DNA from: Bacteroidota bacterium
GTDB lineage: Bacteria > Bacteroidota > Ignavibacteria > SZUA-365 > JAADGX01
Direction: 5' to 3'
Length of the DNA stretch: 9,929 nt
Assembly (NCBI GenBank): GCA_024276335.1
Contig: JAJRXL010000337.1
Coordinates: 1-9,929, forward strand
The notes under the pieces are model-generated. The model was not told the origin of the DNA. It saw only the letters and a list, made by a program, of their open reading frames with translations, and ran no database searches. Positions 1 to 5,817 of this stretch are shown piece by piece (within the stretch, counting starts at the first letter, position 1; each line of letters begins with the position of its first letter). The translations under genes and the position numbers were made by a program.

Positions 1-239
1 CCAACCTGCCCGGCATGGTACGCGCCAGTTTCGGTTGTTACAACAACAGGGACGACATCGATCGCCTTGCGGAAATGCTGTGTGTCGTCGCCCGGAAACA
101 ATACAAGGGCACGTACCGCCTCGACAGGGCTTCGGGCTCATACTGGCCGGAGGGGTTTCGCTACCCGCTGCACGACTACTTTCCATACCTCTCCTTCACC
201 GAAGCCGCCGTGGCCGATACGTACGCCGGGAAAACCTGA
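1..239 (+). CDS. Class V aminotransferase (PLP-dependent), 3' end only
   Basis: The 5' end lies outside the window; the open frame runs from base 3 to a TGA at 237-239 and gives the last 78 residues. The segment around residues 3-30 (PGMVRASFGCYNNRDDIDRL) matches the C-terminal small-domain signature of class V PLP enzymes of the cysteine desulfurase/SufS fold, where a V-R-x-S-x-x-x-Y-N sequence precedes a helix with I-D-x-L. The tail that follows (YKGTY, then SGSYWPEGF) resembles the longer class V aminotransferase-like proteins of roughly 480-550 residues rather than compact SufS or IscS. The lysine that binds PLP and any active-site cysteine are upstream of the window, so desulfurase versus transaminase or lyase activity cannot be decided. 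The gene converges on comF with 23 bp between stops and no evident terminator. Confidence 0.75.
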   Translation, partial: NLPGMVRASFGCYNNRDDIDRLAEMLCVVARKQYKGTYRLDRASGSYWPEGFRYPLHDYFPYLSFTEAAVADTYAGKT

Positions 240-262
240 GCCCCCGCGTTTACACTGCTCTT

Positions 263-994
263 TTACACCCCATCATGATCACGGCCGAGAGGTGACGCCA
301 CGGCCAGCGCGCCGACCCACGTTACACCCGCGCCTTTCAATACCCTCGCGCATTCCCCGATCGTCGAACCGGTGGTAATAACGTCGTCCACGAGCGCCAC
401 GGTCGGCGGTATGCGCGCGCCCGAACGCAGCGAAAACGCGTTCTTTACGTTCCGCTTCCGTTCCTCCACCGTGAGTTGTTCCGCTGCCTGCGATCTCGTG
501 TACCGGTTCCGGAAGATTAAATGATCATCGACTCGCAGGCCCGTCGCCTCGGACATCCCACGGCAGATAAGGAGAGACTGGTTATACCCGCGTTCGCGCT
601 TCTTGCGGGCATGCAGAGGCACCGGGACAAGAACCGGCTCGTGTTCCGGTAACGAAGTCGAGGCCAAGCGTTGGCCCAACTTCCGGCCGAGCCAGGGTCC
701 GACGATCTTAAGCCCGCGGTATTTCAGGTCGTAAATCAACGTGGGAATCGACGTCCCGGTGCGGTACTCGAACGCGATAAAAACGGCATCGAGAATTTCA
801 TCCAGTGCGTGATGAGAGAGGTAATTTCGTGACCATTCGGAAGACCAAGCGACGACTTCCATGTTTTCCGCGCAGTCCCGACACACGACCCTGTCGTACG
901 CGCGCGTGCTCCGGCACACCAGGCAACACGGCGGGTACAGGAAGTGCAATACCTGGCGCGTGGCAATCCAGAGCGGAAAATGCGTCATCTCCAC
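263..994 (-). CDS. comF: ComF-family phosphoribosyltransferase-like protein
   Basis: 243 residues, a typical ComF length. An N-terminal zinc-finger-like cluster (PPCCLVC, Cys23/24/27, then VCRDC, Cys38/41) is followed by the family signature LVPVPLHARKKRERGYNQS at residues 122-140 and a PRPP-binding loop VALVDDVITTGST at 199-211. ComF proteins are linked to DNA uptake or recombination of incoming single strands in naturally transformable bacteria, but homologues are widespread in non-competent species and their biochemistry is poorly defined. The start is ambiguous: the frame opens at GTG 994, with an in-frame ATG at 988 and no convincing ribosome site for either. The gene is separated from upstream ispG by 185 bp, so it may have its own promoter (see the candidate at 1097-1127). 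Family assignment is secure; a competence role is only inferred. Confidence 0.9.
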   Translation of the reverse strand: MEMTHFPLWIATRQVLHFLYPPCCLVCRSTRAYDRVVCRDCAENMEVVAWSSEWSRNYLSHHALDEILDAVFIAFEYRTGTSIPTLIYDLKYRGLKIVGPWLGRKLGQRLASTSLPEHEPVLVPVPLHARKKRERGYNQSLLICRGMSEATGLRVDDHLIFRNRYTRSQAAEQLTVEERKRNVKNAFSLRSGARIPPTVALVDDVITTGSTIGECARVLKGAGVTWVGALAVASPLGRDHDGV

Positions 995-1042
995 GCCGCC
1001 ATGCTCTGGTCCAACGAGGGGGTGTTTTCATCCATGGAAAAC

Positions 1043-1060
1043 CGTGCTCCAAGGAGCGCG
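1043..1060 (-). other. Small hairpin in comF leader
   Basis: The dyad GCTC-CTTG-GAGC (minus strand) gives a 4-bp stem with a 4-base loop, extended by two more G-C pairs beyond one mismatch. It lies 49-66 bp upstream of the comF GTG and downstream of the candidate promoter, so it would sit in the comF 5' leader. No T-run follows, so it is not a terminator. Function unknown and it may be chance. Confidence 0.25.
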
Positions 1061-1096
1061 TAATCTTGTGGAAAAACATCGTGAAACTGCGTTGGA

Positions 1097-1127
1097 AAAA
1101 ATTACGAAATGGACGGGAAGAATGCAA
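1097..1127 (-). promoter_or_regulatory. Candidate comF promoter, Bacteroidota-like
   Basis: On the minus strand, TTG at 1127-1125 is followed after 20 bases by TAATTTTT at 1104-1097. The Bacteroidota housekeeping consensus is TTTG, 19-21 bases, TAnnTTTG, so the elements and spacing fit apart from the last base and the first T. It lies about 100 bp before the comF start. AT-rich matches of this kind arise by chance, so confidence is low. Confidence 0.3.
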
Positions 1128-1179
1128 CGAGGGCACTCACGCCGGGAGGCCTTTCAGGAAAGAAACAAGGAAACGAGAA

Positions 1180-2325
1180 TCAGCTGCCTTCGTCGGGTTG
1201 AAAGTTCCGCACTTCTTCCAGCACTACCGCAACGATCTCTTCTTCTTTCAGCTTACGCACCACCCTTCCCTTCCGGTACAAGATTGCAACACCCTTGCCC
1301 GCCGCGATGCCGATGTCGGCTTCGCTCGCTTCGCCGGGGCCGTTGACCACGCATCCGAGGAGGGCGATCTTGACGGGCTTCTTCGTCCCGGCCAGGGCCT
1401 TTTCCAGTTCGGCCGTAATTCGGAAGAGGTCGACTTCCAGGCGTCCGCACGTCGGGCAGGCGATGATTTCCACGCCGCGGGAAGCCAGGCCGAGTGAGCG
1501 AAGAATATCCTTGCCCACTTCCACCTCGCGCACCGGTTCGTCGGTGAGCGAAACACGGATGGTATCGCCAATACCTTCGGCCAGCAACGTCCCGATTCCC
1601 ACGGCCGACTTGATGGTGCCCACGCGGGTGGTGCCTGCCTCGGTCACGCCGAGGTGGAGGGGATAATCGGTACGTGCGGCTAAGAGCCGGTACGCCCGGA
1701 TCATGAGACTGACGTCGGTGGACTTGACGGATATGATGATGTCGGTGAACCCGGAATCCTCGCAAATTTCCGCGTGCCGCATGGCGCTCTCGTACAACGC
1801 CTCGGCGGTGGGGTAGCCGTGCCTCTCCAGAATGTCTTCTTCCAGCGAACCCGAGTTCACCCCGATACGGATGGGGATACTTCTTTCCCGGGCGGCGCCC
1901 AGCACCTCGCGCACGCGGTCCACGCTTCCGATGTTGCCGGGGTTGATGCGCACCTTCGCCACGCCGGCCTCGATGGATTGCAGGGCGAAGACGTGGTTGA
2001 AATGGATGTCGGCCACAACGGGAATGGGAGAAGCGGCCACGATGTCGGCAATTGCCGTTGCGGCGTTCTTGTCGTTCACCGTCACGCGAATAATATCGCA
2101 CCCGGCATCGGCCGCCTCGCGGATCTGCGCCAGCGTTGCCTCCACGTCGGAGGTCTTCGTCTTGGTCATGGTCTGCACGGACACCGGCGAGCCGCCGCCC
2201 ACGGGAATCGTGCCCACCATGACCCTGCGGGTTTTTCTGCGGCGCGGGTTTACCGGGGGGGGAATCCACCGCGGCTCCGCGTTCTCTGCCGCCGGGGATG
2301 GTAAGGAATCAGGAAAATCGGTCAT
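1180..2325 (-). CDS. ispG: 4-hydroxy-3-methylbut-2-en-1-yl diphosphate synthase (IspG/GcpE)
   Basis: Catalyses the penultimate MEP-pathway step, converting 2-C-methyl-D-erythritol 2,4-cyclodiphosphate to HMBPP with a [4Fe-4S] cluster and two electrons from ferredoxin or flavodoxin. 381 residues from ATG 2325. The TIM-barrel part shows VQTMTKTKT, GCDIIRVTVND, VADIHFNH and KVRINPGNIG. The C-terminal cluster domain shows CPTCGR (Cys290, Cys293) and LLGCVVNGPGEA (Cys325, Glu332), the three cluster ligands plus the conserved Glu. The length fits the bacterial form without the plant/Chlamydia insert. About 30 residues precede the conserved RRRKTRRVMVG start, a little longer than usual. An in-frame TTG at 2352 would overlap the rhomboid stop; ATG 2325 is preferred because GGAAAG lies 10 bases upstream. 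It sits 23 bp after the rhomboid stop, so probably co-transcribed with it. Confidence 0.96.
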   Translation of the reverse strand: MTDFPDSLPSPAAENAEPRWIPPPVNPRRRKTRRVMVGTIPVGGGSPVSVQTMTKTKTSDVEATLAQIREAADAGCDIIRVTVNDKNAATAIADIVAASPIPVVADIHFNHVFALQSIEAGVAKVRINPGNIGSVDRVREVLGAARERSIPIRIGVNSGSLEEDILERHGYPTAEALYESAMRHAEICEDSGFTDIIISVKSTDVSLMIRAYRLLAARTDYPLHLGVTEAGTTRVGTIKSAVGIGTLLAEGIGDTIRVSLTDEPVREVEVGKDILRSLGLASRGVEIIACPTCGRLEVDLFRITAELEKALAGTKKPVKIALLGCVVNGPGEASEADIGIAAGKGVAILYRKGRVVRKLKEEEIVAVVLEEVRNFQPDEGS

Positions 2326-2348
2326 GCCGGGATCGCTTTCCGCGCGGG

Positions 2349-3263
2349 TCAAAGATTCTTGCTGGCATCGAACAGGATGCGCTTCTCCTCGTCGGTCAGC
2401 GCCTCGTATCCGTGCATGGCAATCTTGTCCAGGATCCGGTCGATAACTTCCTGCTCGGTCTCCGGTTCTTTCGGAGCAGCGGTCCCCGGCAGATCGTAGA
2501 ACGAAGCATCCACCGCTTTTCGCGGTTTCCCTCGTATCGAGCCGGGTGAGCGCGATTGGAACTTCCGAAGCATGACGTCGATACGACCCTTGCGGTCTGC
2601 CAGCACCCAGAAGAACGCCACCGCCGCGCCGCCGAGGTGCGCGAAGTGTGCCACGCCATCCATCGTGCCCGTAACCCCGCTGTACATTTCAAGGGCGATG
2701 AACGCGGCCACGAAGTACTTCGCCTTGATGGGGAAAAGGAAGTACAGGAAGATCAAGCGGTTGGGAAACATCATGCCGAACGCCACCAATACGCCGTACA
2801 CGCCCCCCGAGGCGCCGATAGTGGGGCGGGGCAAGGTCCACAGGGGAGCGATGAACAGGTTTGCCAAAGCGGCGCCGATGCCGCAGGCGAGATAGAATAT
2901 GAGGAAGTTCCGGGAGCCCCACTCGTTTTCCACTTCCATTCCGAACATCCAGAGCGCGAACATATTGAAAAGGATGTGGGTGAACCCGCCATGCATCAAC
3001 ATGTACGTCACCAACTGCCACGGATAGAAATATCCTACCACGCCCTGACCATAGTTAAACCCACCGATGGGATGCAGGGCAAAGGTTTTTTGCAGCCAGA
3101 ATCCGAGGCTCAGGTTTCCCACGGTAAAACCGCTGTTCCCGATCATTTGGATCAGGAACACGACCGTGTTGATGAGGAGAAGGTTCTTGATGACGGGCGG
3201 GAAAAAGGAGAACCGTTTCCACTGGGGCCGGTAATAATTGCCGGTGTTATTGTAATGAGACAT
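2349..3263 (-). CDS. Rhomboid-family intramembrane serine protease
   Basis: 304 residues. Hydrophobic segments suggest six membrane helices between about residues 25 and 222. The catalytic dyad is visible: Ser152 in GASGG and His209 in HFAHLGG, together with the oxyanion-loop HILFN motif (His96, Asn100) and the L1-loop WMFGMEVENEWG. Rhomboids cleave transmembrane substrates inside the bilayer; the substrate cannot be predicted. After the last helix comes a cytosolic tail of about 80 residues. Its end (DRILDKIAMHGYEALTDEEK, then ILFDASKNL) resembles the short helical C-terminal domain on many rhomboids of Bacteroidota and relatives. The start is ATG 3263 with a purine-rich GGAAAG site 5 bases upstream. 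It lies 81 bp after pgk and 23 bp before ispG. All catalytic residues are present, so it is probably active rather than a pseudoprotease. Confidence 0.93.
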   Translation of the reverse strand: MSHYNNTGNYYRPQWKRFSFFPPVIKNLLLINTVVFLIQMIGNSGFTVGNLSLGFWLQKTFALHPIGGFNYGQGVVGYFYPWQLVTYMLMHGGFTHILFNMFALWMFGMEVENEWGSRNFLIFYLACGIGAALANLFIAPLWTLPRPTIGASGGVYGVLVAFGMMFPNRLIFLYFLFPIKAKYFVAAFIALEMYSGVTGTMDGVAHFAHLGGAAVAFFWVLADRKGRIDVMLRKFQSRSPGSIRGKPRKAVDASFYDLPGTAAPKEPETEQEVIDRILDKIAMHGYEALTDEEKRILFDASKNL

Positions 3264-3344
3264 TCTTTCTTTCCACTATCATGTGCACAAAACGCAGTAA
3301 CGCGAACCTCGCTCTCGTTCCTGTTTGCTCTGCGGAGATGGTCT

Positions 3345-4544
3345 TCACCCGGGCTTGTCTGTTAATGCCGCCACGCCGGGAAGGGTCTTGCCCTCAAGAA
3401 ATTCCAGGGACGCTCCTCCTCCCGTGGAAACGTGGGAAACGGCACCCTGCAATCCCAGTTTGGTGATCGCGGCGGCGGAATCTCCCCCGCCGACGATGGT
3501 CGTTGCCCCGTTCCGCGTGGCTTCCGCCAGCGCTTCCGCCACGGCCCGTGTTCCTGCCGCGAACGGTTCCATCTCGAAGACGCCCATGGGGCCGTTCCAG
3601 ACGATGGTTCTCGATTTTGCGATCTCCCCGCGAAACAGTTCGATCGTTTCCGGCCCGATGTCCAGGCCCATCCATCCGGCCGGTATCGCTTCGACGGGAA
3701 CCGTCACGGATTTCGCCGTTTCCGAAAACGATTCGGCGGCAATGGTGTCCACGGGGAGCACGAGGTTGATGGCGTCCCGCTCCACCCGTTCCAGGATGCT
3801 CCGGGCTATGTCGAGGCGGTCTTCTTCCACGAGGGAAGCGCCGACTCCGTGTCCCTGCGCCTTGAGAAACGTGAACATCATTCCGCCTCCGACGAGCATG
3901 GCGTCCACCTTGTCGAGCAAGTTCTGGATAACGTCAATCTTTCCGGATATCTTCGCCCCTCCCAGGATGGCGGTGTACGGCCGTTGGGGGTCCGCAATGG
4001 CCCGCGAGAGGTAGTCAATCTCTTTCTCCATGAGAAATCCCGCCACGTTTACGGCCATGAACCGTGTTACTCCCTCGGTGGAGGCGTGCGCACGGTGAGC
4101 GGTGCCGAATGCGTCGTTCACGTACACGTCGCCCAGGGATGCCAGTTTTTCCGCGAACCCCGGATCGTTCTGCTCTTCTCCTGGATGAAAGCGTAGGTTC
4201 TCGAGCAGGAGAACGTCGCCGGGCCGAAGCGCGGCCACCTGTTCTTTCACCTCGCTCCCGATACAATCACGCGCCATGACGACCAGACGACCGAGAAGTT
4301 CCCCCAGTCTCCGGGCCACGGGCTCCAGGCTCATTTCCGGCACGACCTTTCCCTTGGGGCGCCCCAGGTGACTCATCAGGACCACCGCCGCTCCATGCTC
4401 GAGCAGGTAGGAAATCGTGGGAAGCGAGGCTCGCACACGAGTGTCATCGGTGATGGTCCCGTCCTGGAGAGGTACGTTGAAATCAACGCGGACAAGGACC
4501 TTCTTTCCTTTCACGTCGATATCCCGAACGGTAAGCTTTTTCAT
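3345..4544 (-). CDS. pgk: Phosphoglycerate kinase
   Basis: Transfers phosphate from 1,3-bisphosphoglycerate to ADP, giving 3-phosphoglycerate and ATP (reversible), in the cytosol. 399 residues, the normal bacterial length. Signatures in order: VLVRVDFNVP (17-24), SHLGRPKG (58-65), LLENLRFHPGEE (113-124), YVNDAFGTAHRAHAS (141-155), LGGAKISGKI (194-203, with the nucleotide-domain Lys198), VWNGPMGVFE (315-324), GGGDSAA (352-358) and STGGGASLEFL (373-383). The substrate-binding Arg and the nucleotide loop are intact. The start is ATG 4544, only 18 bp after the gap stop with a weak ribosome site, so translation probably depends on gap-pgk co-transcription. The pairing with the preceding glycolytic step is classical. 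Confidence 0.98.
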   Translation of the reverse strand: MKKLTVRDIDVKGKKVLVRVDFNVPLQDGTITDDTRVRASLPTISYLLEHGAAVVLMSHLGRPKGKVVPEMSLEPVARRLGELLGRLVVMARDCIGSEVKEQVAALRPGDVLLLENLRFHPGEEQNDPGFAEKLASLGDVYVNDAFGTAHRAHASTEGVTRFMAVNVAGFLMEKEIDYLSRAIADPQRPYTAILGGAKISGKIDVIQNLLDKVDAMLVGGGMMFTFLKAQGHGVGASLVEEDRLDIARSILERVERDAINLVLPVDTIAAESFSETAKSVTVPVEAIPAGWMGLDIGPETIELFRGEIAKSRTIVWNGPMGVFEMEPFAAGTRAVAEALAEATRNGATTIVGGGDSAAAITKLGLQGAVSHVSTGGGASLEFLEGKTLPGVAALTDKPG

Positions 4545-4562
4545 TGCATGTTACCGTGTTGC

Positions 4563-5552
4563 TTAGGCAGTAATCTTCTTTATCAAATCCACCACACGGC
4601 AGGAATATCCCCACTCGTTGTCATACCAGCCCACGACTTTCACCATCTTCCCTTTTGCCATGGTCAATTCGCTGTCGAAAATACAGGAGTGATCGTTGCC
4701 GACGATATCTGTGGAGACCACGGGGTCGGTGCAATACTCGATGATGCCTTTCATCGATCCTTCGGCGGCGGCGCGCATTGCCTCGTTGACTTCTCCGGCG
4801 GATACTTCACGCGCCAGTGTCGCCACGAGGTCGGTAATGGAGCCGTCGGGTACGGGAACTCTCAACGCCATGCCGTCGAGCTTGCCGTCGAGTTCCGGCA
4901 TGACTTTGCCGACGGCCTTTGCAGCGCCCGTGGTAGTGGGGATAATGTTCGCGGCGGCAGCCCGCGCCCGCCGCAAGTCCTTGTGCGGAAGGTCCAGGAG
5001 TCGCTGGTCATTGGTGTAAGCATGTACGGTCGTCATGAAGCCGTACTCTATTCCGAATGATTGATGAAGCACTTTTACCATAGGCGCGAGACAATTCGTC
5101 GTGCAGGAGGCATTGGAGATAATTTTCTCGTCCCCGGTCAGGATACCATCGTTCACACCCATCACTACGACGGCATCGACCTGGTCCTTGGGCGGGACGG
5201 TGAGCACGACCTTTTTCGCTCCCGCGTTGATGTGATTCATGCACTGCTCGCGCTTGCGGAAAATGCCTGTGGATTCAACAACTACATCCACGCCGCTCCA
5301 ATCGAGGTTGGCCGGGTCGCGCTCGGCGGTGATCTTCAAACGGTCCCCGTTGACGATGAGGTCGGATCCATCGACCTCGACGGTTCCGTCGAAGCGCCCG
5401 TGGACAGAATCGTATTTCAAAAGATGAGCAAGAGTGGCGGGGTCGGTGATGTCGTTCACACCCACAAAATCGAATCCTCCCAGCTCCAGCCCCCGGCGAA
5501 AAACCAGCCGTCCTATCCTGCCAAACCCGTTTATTCCTACTTTAACTGCCAT
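4563..5552 (-). CDS. gap: Glyceraldehyde-3-phosphate dehydrogenase, type I, NAD-dependent
   Basis: Oxidises glyceraldehyde-3-phosphate to 1,3-bisphosphoglycerate, the substrate for the adjacent pgk. 329 residues, standard length. The Rossmann motif GINGFGRIGR (6-15) is followed by VNDITD, where Asp34 recognises the NAD ribose. The catalytic centre SNASCTTNCLAP has the nucleophile Cys150, and His177 is in TVHAYTNDQ. The LLDLPHKDLRRARAAA segment, with Leu-Pro at 188-189, is the glycolytic NAD-specific form rather than the NADP-linked GapB type. WYDNEWGYS near the C terminus is the usual family signature. The start is ATG 5552, preceded by GGAG with 7-base spacing. It is first in a probable gap-pgk operon, with a 265-bp upstream region that holds a candidate promoter. 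Confidence 0.98.
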   Translation of the reverse strand: MAVKVGINGFGRIGRLVFRRGLELGGFDFVGVNDITDPATLAHLLKYDSVHGRFDGTVEVDGSDLIVNGDRLKITAERDPANLDWSGVDVVVESTGIFRKREQCMNHINAGAKKVVLTVPPKDQVDAVVVMGVNDGILTGDEKIISNASCTTNCLAPMVKVLHQSFGIEYGFMTTVHAYTNDQRLLDLPHKDLRRARAAAANIIPTTTGAAKAVGKVMPELDGKLDGMALRVPVPDGSITDLVATLAREVSAGEVNEAMRAAAEGSMKGIIEYCTDPVVSTDIVGNDHSCIFDSELTMAKGKMVKVVGWYDNEWGYSCRVVDLIKKITA

Positions 5553-5600
5553 TTAAATACTCCGTTAATGCTTGTGACGGTTGTATTTGAACAAGGACTT

Positions 5601-5631
5601 AAAAGTTACGATTCATCGCGCGCTTACGCAA
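5601..5631 (-). promoter_or_regulatory. Candidate gap-pgk promoter
   Basis: On the minus strand, TTG at 5631-5629 is followed after exactly 20 bases by TAACTTTT at 5608-5601. This is the same architecture as the candidate before comF and close to the Bacteroidota TTTG-N19/21-TAnnTTTG consensus. Read as a sigma-70 promoter it would be TTGCGT, 17 bases, TAACTT, with a weaker -10 match. Transcription would start about 45 bp before the gap ATG, a plausible leader length. Confidence 0.38.
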
Positions 5632-5647
5632 GGCAAGCCTTTCCGGC

Positions 5648-5672
5648 CCTGTTCACAGGCGCCGCATGCGCC
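5648..5672. promoter_or_regulatory. Two abutting dyads upstream of gap promoter
   Basis: CCTGT-TC-ACAGG (5648-5659) is a perfect 12-bp dyad. It abuts, with two bases shared, a second dyad GGCGC-CGCAT-GCGCC (5658-5672). They begin 17 bp upstream of the candidate -35 element of gap, a position that suits a regulator-binding site. Neither is followed by a T-run. Regulator unknown; either could be chance. Confidence 0.25.
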
Positions 5673-5791
5673 AGAAGAAAGATATGTTGAGATATACGGG
5701 AGCGGAATATCCACCATCTGGAGAAAGGATAATTACGGTCATTGAGTAACGAAGCATGTGATGGAAAGAACTGCTTTTGTGTCCTCCCCTA

Positions 5792-5807
5792 AAAGCTCAA
5801 CAGCTTT
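5792..5807 (-). terminator. Weak hairpin after lipoprotein gene
   Basis: A perfect 6-bp inverted repeat AAAGCT-GTTG-AGCTTT (minus strand) begins 10 bp after the lipoprotein stop. The stem is A/T-rich and only TTTT closes it before TAGGGG, so it is at best a weak intrinsic terminator. Confidence 0.25.
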
Positions 5808-5817
5808 CCTTACCACC

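Larger units (their letters stand above)
995..1179 (-). other. Intergenic leader between ispG and comF
   Basis: 185 bp with no credible coding frame. Plus-strand frames through it are antisense extensions of the neighbouring genes. On the minus strand it holds a candidate promoter (1097-1127) and a small hairpin (1043-1060). No T-run terminator is visible after the ispG stop. Confidence 0.6.
5553..5817 (-). other. Regulatory intergenic region upstream of gap
   Basis: 265 bp with no credible gene on either strand. It holds, in minus-strand order after the lipoprotein stop, a small hairpin (5792-5807), two adjacent dyads (5648-5672), a candidate promoter (5601-5631) and the gap ribosome site. 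This is the longest non-coding stretch in the window. Confidence 0.6.

Noticed and set aside
805..1497. 230-residue plus-strand frame spanning the ispG-comF gap
   Set aside because: It covers parts of both conserved minus-strand genes and the gap, with low-complexity Arg-rich composition and no family motif.
3432..4196. 254-residue plus-strand open frame opposite pgk
   Set aside because: Antisense shadow: pgk shows every family signature through this stretch, and the plus-strand product resembles nothing I know.
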